DNA of 64,000 nt. It comes from an uncultured Verrucomicrobiota bacterium (GTDB lineage Bacteria > Verrucomicrobiota > Verrucomicrobiia > Limisphaerales > UBA9464). Shown here piece after piece: positions 8,641-17,634 of the stretch (the stretch's first letter is position 1; the number at the start of each line of letters is the position of its first letter). The notes beneath the pieces are model-generated. The model was given only the letters and a program-made list of their open reading frames with translations, made no database searches and was not told the DNA's origin. The stretch lies in assembly GCA_903910585.1 (NCBI GenBank), contig CAIWAH010000230.1, forward strand, positions 48,500-112,499. Reading direction: 5' to 3'. The translations under genes and the position numbers were made by a program.

Positions 8641-9198
8641 GAGTCCGGGCCGTTCCTTCACGGTGAAGCCGTGTTCCAGCCCGCGTTTGTCGTTCACCCA
8701 CCACTCCTGCACGTTCGCGTCCCACTGGTAAGTCAGCCGCTGGCCGTCGGCCTTCACGGCAGGCGTGCCGCCCACGGGCTGCTGGCCCGCGCCGAAACCG
8801 TAGCTCTTCAGCTCCAGGCCCCACGTCCAACTCCCTTCGCGCGGGGTGGAGAGGAAGCCGCGCCCGTCGAAGCGCGTGGTCCACTGCTGGCCCGGATTGC
8901 GCGCCTGCCAGCCCGTCGCCGTGGGCATGAAGGCGTGCCGCCCCGCCTCGTAGGCGGCGCGGATGCTGGCCCAGTCGGACTTGGCCAGGCCCTGTGGGGT
9001 CTGGTCGGGGGAAGTGAGGTGCTGGGTCTTGCCGCCGCTCGCCGCGCCCAGCGCGAGGTTGGCCGGGGCGGGGGAGTCCGCGTGGACCAGGGCGGCCGGA
9101 AGCGCGCACCACGACAGGAGGGCGAGACAGGCGGCCCGGAAGCCGGCGGCACGGGGCCGACGGGAAACCACGACCGGGCGCAAGGTAGGCAGATTCAT

Positions 9199-9511
9199 GG
9201 CAATAGACTGGAAATCCTCAAAGAGGGTGACGTATCCCGGCCACCGCCTCCTCCACAGATTGGGTGATCCGGAAAATGTCCCTCCAGTCGCTGCTACAAC
9301 GTCGGCCGCCGGCGGTAACACGATTTGTGAAATCTGTTTTCGGGCGGGGCGCCGGGGAGGCTGGGGGGAGGAAGGGCGAATCCGTGCCCCACTGGCGCTG
9401 CGGCCGTGGGGTTAATCAGGGGAATGGGTGGGCGGGTCCCCCGGGGGCGTATTCCGGCAGCGCGGCCGCGCCGCCCCAGCGGGATTACTTGGCCGCGAAG
9501 ACGACCGGTGG
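9199..9511. other. Intergenic stretch with a promoter-like motif only
   Basis: The gap lies between the start of the FG-GAP gene (9198) and the stop of the ECF sigma gene (9512). Apart from the motif at 9291-9322 I see only G- and C-rich filler, with no hairpin with a T-tract and no convincing small ORF. Confidence 0.5.
9291..9322 (-). promoter_or_regulatory. Second copy of the bipartite promoter-like motif, upstream of the FG-GAP gene
   Basis: The plus-strand reading is CTGCTACAACG, 14 bases, TAACACG, the same blocks and spacing as at 5292-5323. It lies 93 bases upstream of the start at 9198 and about 190 bases downstream of the ECF sigma factor stop. If it is a promoter, the FG-GAP mRNA would have a leader of about 80 bases. 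Confidence 0.5.
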
Positions 9512-10270
9512 TCAGCCCCGGAGCATGGCGAGGACGTGCCGGATTTCCTCGTCCACTTCGCGCAGGTCGCTGACCTGGCTGGCGATTTCCTCGCGGAACA
9601 GGTCGCGGTAGCGCCCGCGGAATCGCTGAAGCGCCATCTTGAAGGCGCCTTCCGTCAGCCCGAGTGGCTGTGCCAACTGGGCATAAGCCGCGTCTGCCTG
9701 GGGGCCGTCGGCCAGAACCAGCTTGAAGACGGCGAAGCGGGCGGCCTGGCCGGCGGCTTCGCATTCGGCCTTCAGCCGATCCAGCACGCGGTTGACCACG
9801 GCCCGGGCCCATTTCCGCTCAAACTCCCGTTCGGGCGTCTCGTCATGGCGCAGGGAATCGAACTCGGCGTCGGTGAGTTCATCGAACGAAACGGGCGCCT
9901 CGCCGGGGCTCCGCTTGAGGCGGTGGGCGTGCTTGTGCTGGTTGTGCAGGTGGTTGTGCAGGCTGGTCAGCAGGAACGTGCGGAAGCGGCCCTTTTCCCG
10001 GTGGGCAGCGGCCAGCGCGCCCTTTTCCAGCAGGTGTGCAAAGAAGCCCTGGGTCAGATCCTCGGCCCGGTCCGGCGAGCCGGTGAGGCTGGTGACGTAG
10101 GCGTGCACGGGGGACCAGTGGGCGCGGCAAAGCGATTCCAAGGCCTCGAACTGGGCGGGCGGACGGGTGTCCGCCGCGTCGCCTAGCAGGGTCCAATGGG
10201 TCGTGGGAAAATAGCCTCCGCCGCTCACGTCAGGGCGCGGACAATGCGTGGATGAACGCGTGGCCGGCAA
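9512..10270 (-). CDS. ECF-family RNA polymerase sigma factor
   Basis: The 252-residue protein carries region 2 (FEALESLCRAHWSPVHAYV, then DRAEDLTQGFFAHLLEKG, the usual 'A.DltQ.f' helix, and REKGRFRTFLLTSLHNHL). Region 4 follows, with a helix-turn-helix near the C-terminus (LAQPLGLTEGAFKMALQRFR). The opening YFPTTHWTLL is characteristic of the ECF factors that in planctomycetes and verrucomicrobia are usually encoded just upstream of zinc-ribbon Ser/Thr kinases. Here the kinase remnant is 5 kb downstream on the same strand, with three exported-protein genes between. ECF factors direct transcription of small regulons; the shared motif at 5292 and 9291 is a candidate target. It is divergent from the ABC exporter gene across a 92-bp gap. 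Confidence 0.88.
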   Translation of the reverse strand: MPATRSSTHCPRPDVSGGGYFPTTHWTLLGDAADTRPPAQFEALESLCRAHWSPVHAYVTSLTGSPDRAEDLTQGFFAHLLEKGALAAAHREKGRFRTFLLTSLHNHLHNQHKHAHRLKRSPGEAPVSFDELTDAEFDSLRHDETPEREFERKWARAVVNRVLDRLKAECEAAGQAARFAVFKLVLADGPQADAAYAQLAQPLGLTEGAFKMALQRFRGRYRDLFREEIASQVSDLREVDEEIRHVLAMLRG

Positions 10271-10362
10271 CTGCGGACTGTGCGGCAGGATGATGCGGGG
10301 CGGGGATCCCTTTCAGGCTCGCTCCCGGACGGTGGCGGCGGCCAAACTGAGGTCACCGATTC

Positions 10363-12171
10363 ATGGCGCAATTCCTCCGGCAACTCTGGCAGTTCGTCCG
10401 TCCCCATCAGCGGCGGCTGTGGCTGGGCGTGGTGGCGGGGCTCGCCTATGCGCTGGGCAGCGGCCTGCTGTTGCTGGCGGTGAAACTGGTGATTGACGCG
10501 GTCTTCCCGACCGAAGGCACCGAAACCCTCAAGCAGTTGGAGCGCTGGCCGGAACTTCGTGAGCCGCTGCTGCGGGCCTTCACGGCCATCCGACTGGATG
10601 CGAAATCCCCCTACCTCCTCTGGATCATCGGCCTGCTGCCGGTGGCGATGCTGCTGCGGGGGCTGGGCCTTTTTCTCAACCAATACTTTCTGCAATGGGT
10701 CGCGACCTACGTGGTGCACGACCTGCGGGTGAAGCTGTTTGCCCACCTCCAGACCCTGTCGCTGCGGTATTTCGGGAAGACGCAGACGGGTGACCTGGTA
10801 TCGCGGCTCACTTTGGACACTCAGGCGATCACCAACGCCATCATCTGGTCGTTTGCCACGCTCAGCCGCGAACCGTTCACCGTCGCGGGCATCGTGACCT
10901 ACCTGATCCTGCTGCAGCCGCGCCTCACCTTGATTTCGCTGGCAGTCTTTCCGCTCATCGCGCTGCCCATCGTCATCTTTGGGCGCAAGGCGCGGAAGTC
11001 CTGGAAAGCGGCCCAGACCGCGACGGCCGAACTCGCTTCCCAGATGCAGGAAAGCTTCACCGGCATCCGCGTGGTGAAGGCGTTCAATCTGGAAGCCGCC
11101 CTGTCCGAGCGTTTCGGAAAGACCTCGCAAAGGATTGCCAGCCAGCTGATGCGCCTTTTCCGGGCGGTGGAGTTGCCGGGGCCGCTGATCGAGGCGTTTG
11201 GCGCGTGCGGTGTGTGCCTGCTGCTGGCCTATGTGGCGAGGTTGCCGGAGAGCCAAAAGCCGTCCGCGGGCGATTTTTCGTCGTTCTTGGGGGCGCTGTT
11301 CTCCCTGTATGCGCCCGTGAAGGGTCTCAGCCGCTTCTGGGGCTTTCTCGAACAGGGGCGCGCCGCCGGCGAACGGCTGTTTTCCCTGCTCGAGGAGCGG
11401 CCGGAGATTGCGGAACCGGCGGATGCCCGGCCGCTGAACGCCCGCGGTGCTGCCATCGAGTTTCAACGCGTGAACTTCGCCTACGAGGGCAAGCCGGCGC
11501 TCACGGATTTCTCACTGACGATCCAACCGGGGACGATGGTGGCCCTCGTGGGAGCCAGCGGTTCCGGCAAGACCACGGTGACGAGCCTGCTGCTGCGCTT
11601 CTACGATCCTGATTCGGGCGGCATCCGCATCGGCGGCATCGACCTGCGGCAGGTGCGGTCCGGTGACCTGCGCGACCAGATCGCGGTGGTCACCCAGGAG
11701 ACCGTGCTGTTCAACGACACCATCCGGAACAACCTGCGATACGGGCGGCTGTCGGCGACCGATGCCGAAATCGAGGCGGCGGCCGGCCACGCGTATGCGG
11801 ATGCCTTCATCCGCAGGAAACCCGGCGGCTACGACGAAAACATCGGCGAGCGGGGCAGCGAACTTTCGGGCGGTGAACGCCAGCGACTGGCAATTGGCCG
11901 GGCGATCCTCCGGGATGCCCCCATCCTGATCCTCGACGAGGCCACGAGCGCGCTCGACACCGAATCGGAGCGGGCCGTGCAGTCGGCGCTGGAACGGCTG
12001 ATGCAGGGCCGCACCACCCTGTGCATCGCGCACCGTCTGTCCACCATCCAGAAGGCCGACCTGATTGTCGTGATGAGCGGCGGCCGGATCGTGGAAACGG
12101 GCCGGCACGACGAGCTCCTCGCACGGGACGGCGCTTACCGTCGTCTGCATGAGCTTCAGTTCCAGAGCTGA
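10363..12171 (+). CDS. ABC exporter, fused membrane and ATPase domains (MsbA-like)
   Basis: The 602-residue half-transporter has an N-terminal six-helix membrane domain (about residues 15-330), with the coupling-region phrase TQTGDLVSRLTLDTQAITNA. A nucleotide-binding domain follows: Walker A GASGSGKTT (about 396-404), ABC signature LSGGERQRLAIGRAIL (about 501-516), Walker B ILILDEATSALD and the switch histidine in IAHRLST. This layout matches MsbA and related lipid or multidrug flippases that act as homodimers in the inner membrane. The substrate cannot be told from sequence; lipid A export is possible but unproven. The SGNH hydrolase gene starts 6 bases after its stop, so the two are probably cotranscribed. 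Confidence 0.93.
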   Translation: MAQFLRQLWQFVRPHQRRLWLGVVAGLAYALGSGLLLLAVKLVIDAVFPTEGTETLKQLERWPELREPLLRAFTAIRLDAKSPYLLWIIGLLPVAMLLRGLGLFLNQYFLQWVATYVVHDLRVKLFAHLQTLSLRYFGKTQTGDLVSRLTLDTQAITNAIIWSFATLSREPFTVAGIVTYLILLQPRLTLISLAVFPLIALPIVIFGRKARKSWKAAQTATAELASQMQESFTGIRVVKAFNLEAALSERFGKTSQRIASQLMRLFRAVELPGPLIEAFGACGVCLLLAYVARLPESQKPSAGDFSSFLGALFSLYAPVKGLSRFWGFLEQGRAAGERLFSLLEERPEIAEPADARPLNARGAAIEFQRVNFAYEGKPALTDFSLTIQPGTMVALVGASGSGKTTVTSLLLRFYDPDSGGIRIGGIDLRQVRSGDLRDQIAVVTQETVLFNDTIRNNLRYGRLSATDAEIEAAAGHAYADAFIRRKPGGYDENIGERGSELSGGERQRLAIGRAILRDAPILILDEATSALDTESERAVQSALERLMQGRTTLCIAHRLSTIQKADLIVVMSGGRIVETGRHDELLARDGAYRRLHELQFQS

Positions 12172-12177
12172 AATTTC

Positions 12178-13902
12178 ATGGTTTCCCGTGCCGGCAAAGC
12201 GTTGTGGTTGGGAATCGTCTGGTTGACGTGTGCGATCGCGAACTTTGGCAACGCAGCAGTGCTGCCCCATGCTCCGCTGGTCCCCACGGAGGCGGAATTG
12301 GCCCGCCTCAGCCGGGTGCGCTCGCTGCTCAATTCGGCCACCGCCACGCACCGTCAGCCCGTGCACATCGTCTTCTACGGACAGAGCATCACTCTCGGGA
12401 CCTGGTGGCGGACCGTGGCGGATGAGCTGCGCCGGCTGTATCCGCACGTGGATTTCCGGATCGAGAACCGGGCCATCTCGGGATTCCAGGATTGGGCGCT
12501 GGCCCGCACGGTCGTTGCCGATCTCATCCCGCTGCAGCCCGATCTCGTGATCTTCCACGCCTACGGCACCGACAACGGCACCGATCTGTTTCTCCGGCAG
12601 CTCCGGCAGCACACGGTGGCGGACGTGTTGGTCCAGTCGGACCACCTGCACCTCGACATCTCGATGGATGAGGAAGTTGACCCGGCCAAGCTGGTGCCGC
12701 GTGATGTCATTCCCTACCGAAACTACGTCCGCTTGCCGGCGGACTGCGACCGCCATGGTGCGTGCGTTGCCCGGGTGCGCGATGCGTGGAAGGCATACTG
12801 CCGAACCAATGGGGTCTCCCCGTCGGCGCTGCTGGCGGATGGCATTCATCCCAACGCGGACGGCAACCTTCTGATGGCCGAATTCGTGTTGGCCTACCTG
12901 CACCCCGGCCCCTTGACGGAGGACCCGGATCGGAGTCCGCGGGTGAAAACCGCGACCCTGGGGCAGGATGCCTACTGGCGGTCCGGCGTGCTGGAATGCG
13001 ATTTCACCGGCAGCAGCATCATGGCGAAGTGGACCGGGCCGCTGAATGGAGAGGTCGAGGTGTGGGTGGACGGCAAGCGCGCCGGGGAACGGCCGGAACT
13101 CCTTGGGTTCAGCCGGGTCTCGCCGGGCCATTTCTCGGGCTGGCCTGCGCTCTCGCAGGTAAGCTTCGTTTCGCCGTTGCAGGAGGAAACCTGGACCTTC
13201 ACGCCGTTCAACGTGACGGCCGGCGGACTGAACTTTTCCTTTCGGGTCAGCGGTTCGATCACCGGTCCGGACGGCGAGGGCACCAACACGGCACGCTTCG
13301 TGTCCCGGTCCGGACGGGTGGTGATTGAGAGCGGTGATCATTGGATTCCTTTGGCCGTTCATTTTTCCGGTCAAAAGCCGTTGCCGGAGGGTTTTTCGGC
13401 GGTCTGGAGCACCGAACGCCATTACCACGATCCGCTGCTGCCGGGGCAACAACCGCCGGCAGACCTGCGGACGCGCGTCCGGCTGGTGCAGGGGTTGTCA
13501 GATGGTCCTCATCGTCTCCGCTTGGTGCAGCGAGGTGCCCAAACACCCAGCCTTCTGGCGTTGCAGGCCTACAGTCCGTCCGGCCAGGCGATGATGCAGG
13601 ATGCGATTTCAACGCCTCCGATTTCGGAGCGACTCAGCTGGTCGGTCGACGGGGATGCCACCGTCCTCCGCTGGTCGGCAGAGCTGCAGGATTGGACGTT
13701 GGAATTCACGCGGGAGCCTTCACTTCCGCGCCAATGGTCGGCGATTTCGCCGGCGGCGTTTCAGCGGGTGGAGAACCAGTTCCAGTTCCGATTCTCGCTG
13801 CCATTTGGGGTTTCCGCACAGTGGTTTCGCCTTCGGGCGCCCGAAGCCAATCATCCGGAATCGGCTGGCGCCTTGTGGAATTCCACGCCTAACAGCCCGT
13901 GA
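12178..13902 (+). CDS. Exported SGNH/GDSL-type hydrolase with C-terminal beta domains
   Basis: The 574-residue protein has a signal peptide (hydrophobic LWLGIVWLTCAIANFGNA). Its SGNH hydrolase fold spans about residues 60-245: block I VFYGQSITLGTWW holds the nucleophile serine, block III is HAYGTDNGTDL, and block V DGIHPNADG carries the D..H pair. Such enzymes remove acyl groups from carbohydrates or lipids. The remaining 320 residues are beta-rich. They close with a segment (WTLEFTREPSLPRQWSAIS, then QWFRLRAPE) like the FYRA/FRLR-type terminal domains common in verrucomicrobial exported proteins. It follows the ABC exporter gene by 6 bases. The substrate is unknown. Confidence 0.85.
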   Translation: MVSRAGKALWLGIVWLTCAIANFGNAAVLPHAPLVPTEAELARLSRVRSLLNSATATHRQPVHIVFYGQSITLGTWWRTVADELRRLYPHVDFRIENRAISGFQDWALARTVVADLIPLQPDLVIFHAYGTDNGTDLFLRQLRQHTVADVLVQSDHLHLDISMDEEVDPAKLVPRDVIPYRNYVRLPADCDRHGACVARVRDAWKAYCRTNGVSPSALLADGIHPNADGNLLMAEFVLAYLHPGPLTEDPDRSPRVKTATLGQDAYWRSGVLECDFTGSSIMAKWTGPLNGEVEVWVDGKRAGERPELLGFSRVSPGHFSGWPALSQVSFVSPLQEETWTFTPFNVTAGGLNFSFRVSGSITGPDGEGTNTARFVSRSGRVVIESGDHWIPLAVHFSGQKPLPEGFSAVWSTERHYHDPLLPGQQPPADLRTRVRLVQGLSDGPHRLRLVQRGAQTPSLLALQAYSPSGQAMMQDAISTPPISERLSWSVDGDATVLRWSAELQDWTLEFTREPSLPRQWSAISPAAFQRVENQFQFRFSLPFGVSAQWFRLRAPEANHPESAGALWNSTPNSP

Positions 13903-13945
13903 GTGAACCCGAAATGTTTACCGTGCAGTCCTGACCTAGCTCCCT

Positions 13946-15715
13946 ATGCCGCAGGGACAGTCCTCAATGCCCGCATCCGATCACATCCGCAACAAGCTGT
14001 CGCAGGTGCCGCACCGGCCCGGGGTTTACCTGCACAAGGACCGGTTCGGTTCGGTGATCTACGTGGGCAAGGCCCGGGATCTGCGCAAGCGGGTGTCACA
14101 ATACTTCCATCCCTCCCGGCGGCTGGGCTGGGATCTGAAGTTCAATGCCCTCGTCGAGGCCATCCACGACTTCGACTGGCACGTGGTGAAGTCCGAGCCG
14201 GAATCCCTCCTGCTCGAAGGCAAGCTCATCAAGGAGTTCACCCCGCGCTTCAACATCGATTTCCGCGACGACAAGCGGTTCCTGCTGCTCAAGGTCAACC
14301 TCAACGACCCCATCCCGCGCTTCACCCTCACCCGCCTGCGCAAGGACGACGGCTGCGTGTATTTCGGCCCCTTCGCCCACAGCGGTTCGGTGCGCCGGGC
14401 GCTCACGTTGATGCGCCGGAAATTCCATCTCCGCGGCTGCCGTCCGCTCACGCCCACCGAGAGCGACTACCGGCACTGCCTGTTCGGCAACCTCAAGCAC
14501 TGCACCGCGCCCTGCATCGGCAATGTCACCCGCGAGCAGTATCTGGAGCAGGTCAGGGCCGGCATTGAATTCCTCCAGGGACAGACCGACGAGCTCCGGG
14601 CGGAACTCGAATCGGAAATGAAGAAGGCGGCCGGGGCGCTGGAATTCGAGCGTGCGGCACAGCTCCGCGACGCGATCGAGGACATGAAGCGCACGGTCCA
14701 GAAGACGGAGAAGTTCGAGCGTATCCCCTACAAGCTGCCCGTGGCGATCAATCCCGAGTCGGACCTCCGGGAGCTGGCCCGGGTGCTCGGCCTGCCGGCG
14801 CCACCCGCGCGGATCGAGGGGTTCGACATCTCGAACATCAGCGGCACGTTCATGGTGGCGTCGATGGTGAGCTTCTGGCACGCGCGTCCGGACCGCGCCA
14901 ATTACCGCCGCTTCCGGATGAAGTCGGTCACTGAGCAGAACGACTTCGCCTGCATGGCGGAAACCATCCGGCGACGCTATTCGCGGCTGCTGCGGGAAGT
15001 GCGGAGCGGGCGTCCTGGCGGTGATGGTGATGAAGGAGGCGAGGCGAGTCCCGCGGAGTTGCAACGGACGGTCAACGACGTGACCCAAGTGCTGCGGGGA
15101 GGAAATGTCTGCCCGCTGACAGATGCCGCGGCGGCTCCGCTGGCCTTGGGCAAACGGTCTTCTGTGACCCAAGACCCCGACGACGAGGCGGGGCAGGCCA
15201 CGTTTTCGGCGAGCAACACGGAACTGGAAGCACCGTGGGTTCCGCGGGCCTCAACCAAGCCGAAGTTTCCGGACCTGATCCTGATTGACGGTGGCAAGGG
15301 CCAGCTGAACGCGGCCTGCGAGGAGCTCGGGAAGCTCGGACTCGGGCACATTCCCATCATCGGACTCGCCAAGGAGAACGAGGAGATCTACCGGCCGGGG
15401 CGGAGTGAGCCGCTCGTGCTCGGACTGGACCATCAGGCGGTGAAGCTGCTGCAGCGGGTGCGTGATGAATCGCACCGTTTTGCCAACACCTACAACGCCC
15501 AGCTCCGGCTGAAGAAGATCAGCGAGAGCGTCCTCGATGAGTTTCCCGGCATCGGCGAGGCCAGAAAGCAGGCGCTGCTGAAGCGTTTTGGATCCATTCA
15601 GCGGCTTCGACTCGCGCGCATTGAGGACCTTGAACAGGTGCCGGGGTTCGGCGGCACCATGGCCTCCGAATTGAAGCGCTTTCTCGATGCCCGCTCCGAA
15701 ACCCCGGGGCGCTAG
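13946..15715 (+). CDS. uvrC: Excinuclease ABC subunit C, with an unusual insertion
   Basis: UvrC makes both incisions in bacterial nucleotide excision repair. The 589-residue protein has the GIY-YIG nuclease (RPGVYLHKD, VIYVGKARDLRKRVSQYF, about residues 28-105), a cysteine-containing segment (HCLFGNLKHCTAPCIG), the UvrB-binding UVR motif (about 215-250), the RNase H-like second nuclease (IEGFDISNISG, then DLILIDGGKGQL and KLLQRVRDESHRFA) and C-terminal helix-hairpin-helix motifs (LDEFPGIGEARKQALLKRFG). Between RRRYSRLL and FPDLILIDGGKGQL, where family members have about 5-15 residues, there are about 80 extra low-complexity residues (roughly 355-438). An in-frame ATG at 13967 (MPASDHIRN) is an equally likely start. 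Confidence 0.95.
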   Translation: MPQGQSSMPASDHIRNKLSQVPHRPGVYLHKDRFGSVIYVGKARDLRKRVSQYFHPSRRLGWDLKFNALVEAIHDFDWHVVKSEPESLLLEGKLIKEFTPRFNIDFRDDKRFLLLKVNLNDPIPRFTLTRLRKDDGCVYFGPFAHSGSVRRALTLMRRKFHLRGCRPLTPTESDYRHCLFGNLKHCTAPCIGNVTREQYLEQVRAGIEFLQGQTDELRAELESEMKKAAGALEFERAAQLRDAIEDMKRTVQKTEKFERIPYKLPVAINPESDLRELARVLGLPAPPARIEGFDISNISGTFMVASMVSFWHARPDRANYRRFRMKSVTEQNDFACMAETIRRRYSRLLREVRSGRPGGDGDEGGEASPAELQRTVNDVTQVLRGGNVCPLTDAAAAPLALGKRSSVTQDPDDEAGQATFSASNTELEAPWVPRASTKPKFPDLILIDGGKGQLNAACEELGKLGLGHIPIIGLAKENEEIYRPGRSEPLVLGLDHQAVKLLQRVRDESHRFANTYNAQLRLKKISESVLDEFPGIGEARKQALLKRFGSIQRLRLARIEDLEQVPGFGGTMASELKRFLDARSETPGR

Positions 15716-15899
15716 CTCAGGCCGGCAGCCTTCAGTTTGCCACGGAAGTTCCGATAAACCACCTGAACCCTCAAGCCGCTGCCGGATCGTTTCCGCACCA
15801 ATCGCCGAATGGGTTGGATGGCCAAAGGAGCAGGTGAGTTCGGCGGAAGGTGGAATTGAATCCACCCGCCCGGTTCGCGAGGTTGTCGGGCAGTTTGTC

Positions 15900-16658
15900 A
15901 TGACATTTCATCCAGCCATCTTTTTGAGAATCATGATCCTGGTCGGCGTATGGCTGACGGCCAAGGGAGCGGACCAGAACGATCACAATGCCCATGCTTG
16001 GTTCAGCTACATAGGCGATCACCCCGTGGCTGGCAGCCGATGGGGAGCGCATCTTGAGGCGCAGGTGCGCCGGTCGGACTGGGGCCACGGTTGGCAGCAG
16101 TTGCTGATCCGGCCGGGCGTCAACTACACGCTCAACGACCGGGTCGCCTTCAGTGCAGGGTATTGCTTCGTCGAAACCCATCCCTACGGCGACTTTCCCG
16201 CGCTGGATGACTTCCCCGAGCACCGGATCTGGGAGCAGGTCACGCTGTCGGTGCCGTGGCTGGGGCTGACCTGGGCCAACCGGTTGCGCTTGGAGCAGCG
16301 GAACATCGCGGAACTCCGGCCGGGGCTTGCCGGTGGATTCGAGGTGGGCAACTACCGCTACGAAAACCGGTTTCGCTATCTGCTGCGGACCACGCTTCCG
16401 CTGGGAGTGGACGGGAAGAACTACCTGGTCGCCTGGGACGAGGTGTTCATCAACTTCGGTCCCGAGGTGAAGGGCAACACCTTCGACCAGAATCGCGCCT
16501 TTGTCGGGTTTGGACGAAAGCTGGGCCAACACATGAAGGTGGAGGCCGGATTCATGGAGCAGACGATTCAGCGTCGCCTTGGCCGCATCTGGGAGCACAA
16601 CCACACGCTGGCTATCTATCTGACCTCCAACGCCCCGTTCGGTGCGGCGTCGCCTTAG
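15900..16658 (+). CDS. DUF2490-type outer-membrane or exported protein
   Basis: From the ATG at 15900 the protein has 252 residues. It begins with a hydrophobic signal sequence (FLRIMILVGVWLTAKGA), followed by AHAWFSYIGDHPVAGSRWGA and alternating beta strands with aromatic girdle residues, such as LLIRPGVNYTLNDRVAFSAGY, LRLEQRN and YRYENRFRYLLR. This matches the DUF2490 pattern ('W......g.....l...eqR.......R.Ry'), thought to form small outer-membrane barrels of unknown role. The frame is open further upstream to 15687, but that extension overlaps the end of uvrC and is not protein-like. Its stop overlaps the stop of the convergent phosphatase gene. Confidence 0.75.
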   Translation: MTFHPAIFLRIMILVGVWLTAKGADQNDHNAHAWFSYIGDHPVAGSRWGAHLEAQVRRSDWGHGWQQLLIRPGVNYTLNDRVAFSAGYCFVETHPYGDFPALDDFPEHRIWEQVTLSVPWLGLTWANRLRLEQRNIAELRPGLAGGFEVGNYRYENRFRYLLRTTLPLGVDGKNYLVAWDEVFINFGPEVKGNTFDQNRAFVGFGRKLGQHMKVEAGFMEQTIQRRLGRIWEHNHTLAIYLTSNAPFGAASP

Positions 16659-16999
16659 TCGGCGGCATCGGGCCAGTCTTCCAGTTCTTCGGCCAGCGCC
16701 GCAGTGAGGGCATCCACCAGTTCCGGTTGCATGAACACGAAGTCATCCGGAATGCGCAGGCAGACCAACCGCTTGTCGGCCAGCGCCTCCGGAAACCGTT
16801 CGCGCAGCTTCGCGACATGCGACTTCTCCATCGCGAAAACAATGTCCGCCCAGCCGATGAGCCCCTCGGTCACGCGCACCCGTGCCTGCGGCTGCGTGCC
16901 CGCCGAGCGGGCCTGAAACCGCGCGGAACCGTCGAACATCCGCTCCGCGGTCAGGCTGCGGATCTCATTCCGGCTGCAGATGAAGAGGAGTTTGGTCAA
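16655..16999 (-). CDS. Short low-molecular-weight protein tyrosine phosphatase-like protein (COG4551 type)
   Basis: The 114-residue protein starts MTKLLFICSRNEIRSLTAER. C8 and R14 form the CX5R phosphate-binding loop. The following SAGTQPQARVRVTEGLIGWA and DIVFAMEKSHVAKLRERF are typical of the short phosphatase-like family. That family lacks the extended C-terminal part and the usual DP motif of classical LMW-PTPs (about 150 residues). Activity on phosphotyrosine is plausible but not established for this group. The final bases overlap the convergent DUF2490 gene (TTAG shared). The membrane-protein gene stops 3 bases before this start, so the two form a pair on the minus strand. Confidence 0.8.
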   Translation of the reverse strand: MTKLLFICSRNEIRSLTAERMFDGSARFQARSAGTQPQARVRVTEGLIGWADIVFAMEKSHVAKLRERFPEALADKRLVCLRIPDDFVFMQPELVDALTAALAEELEDWPDAAD

Positions 17000-17002
17000 G
17001 GT

Positions 17003-17590
17003 TCAGTCGATGCCGTCCCAGTAAAATTGGACTTCACCGGTCCTCGGATTTCTGGCGATGGCATACACTTCACTCGAAAAGCCGCGTGGACCTAGTTTCC
17101 GACTCTCAAACGAGTGTTCATGCAAATAGTGCTCGATGCCGTCACCTGTCAGATTCGGCCAATCGCGCCCGTGTGCGTGGCTGGATTCGTATTGGCTCCA
17201 CTCGGCCTCACTGATTTTGCCGATGACCGTGGGCAGGAGCGCCCGGAAGGTGGCGTCATCACAGCTGAACCGGATGACGATGCCCGCCGAGTCGCCAAAC
17301 CCACTAGATTCGCCCACAATATTGGTGACGCCCGGCGGCGGCGGTTTCCCAAAGGCCGCTTGGAACACGCGCTGCGGGTTCTTGACCGGGCTCCACATCC
17401 ACATGTAGCAGCCGCCGACCAGAGTGATCAGGACCAGTGAAACGCCAAGCCCGACGCCACCTGTCCATTTCGCCCACCGCTTCTTCTTCCAGACGCCAAT
17501 TCCCCAAAGGGCGGCCCAGACCAAAGTTCCCGCCGCGAGGAACAATATCAGCAGCAAAGGGGCTAGGATGAAGGGGTTGAGAATTGGCAT
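17003..17590 (-). CDS. Hypothetical membrane protein
   Basis: The 195-residue protein is unrecognised. It has two N-terminal transmembrane helices (about residues 8-32 and 45-66) separated by a short basic loop (KKKRWAKW), then a soluble domain of about 125 residues (FGDSAGIVIRFSCDDATFRA and SSEVYAIARNPRTGEVQFYW). Base composition is slightly less GC-rich than in its neighbours. It lies 3 bases upstream of the small phosphatase gene on the same strand, so the two may be coexpressed. Confidence 0.65.
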   Translation of the reverse strand: MPILNPFILAPLLLILFLAAGTLVWAALWGIGVWKKKRWAKWTGGVGLGVSLVLITLVGGCYMWMWSPVKNPQRVFQAAFGKPPPPGVTNIVGESSGFGDSAGIVIRFSCDDATFRALLPTVIGKISEAEWSQYESSHAHGRDWPNLTGDGIEHYLHEHSFESRKLGPRGFSSEVYAIARNPRTGEVQFYWDGID

Positions 17591-17634
17591 AAAGACGGTC
17601 GTGGTGATTCGGAAGACCTGACCGCGGGCGCGGT

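Larger units (their letters stand above)
6596..9198 (-). pseudogene. Exported FG-GAP-repeat / choice-of-anchor-D protein, broken by a 10-bp deletion
   Basis: From the ATG at 9198 (signal peptide with FRAACLALLSWCALPAALVHA) the protein reads through about four 66-residue FG-GAP-like repeats (core DQFGVSVAVSGDTVVVGA). The frame is lost near 7746. In the next frame the repeat resumes (AAYIF), followed by a choice-of-anchor-D/HYDIN-like domain (TVTRTFTVRNTGSAALNLTG), an Ig/cadherin-like domain (LKATLLANDTDADSDPLTLS) and a C-terminal domain ending VRFYRAVSNP. Compared with sister repeats, 10 bases (CGCCGGCACC) are missing in the broken copy. Joined, the product would be about 870 residues. A start at 9321 is also open, but 9198 gives a proper signal peptide. 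It is probably a surface or adhesion protein. Sequencing error in repetitive DNA cannot be excluded. Confidence 0.8.
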
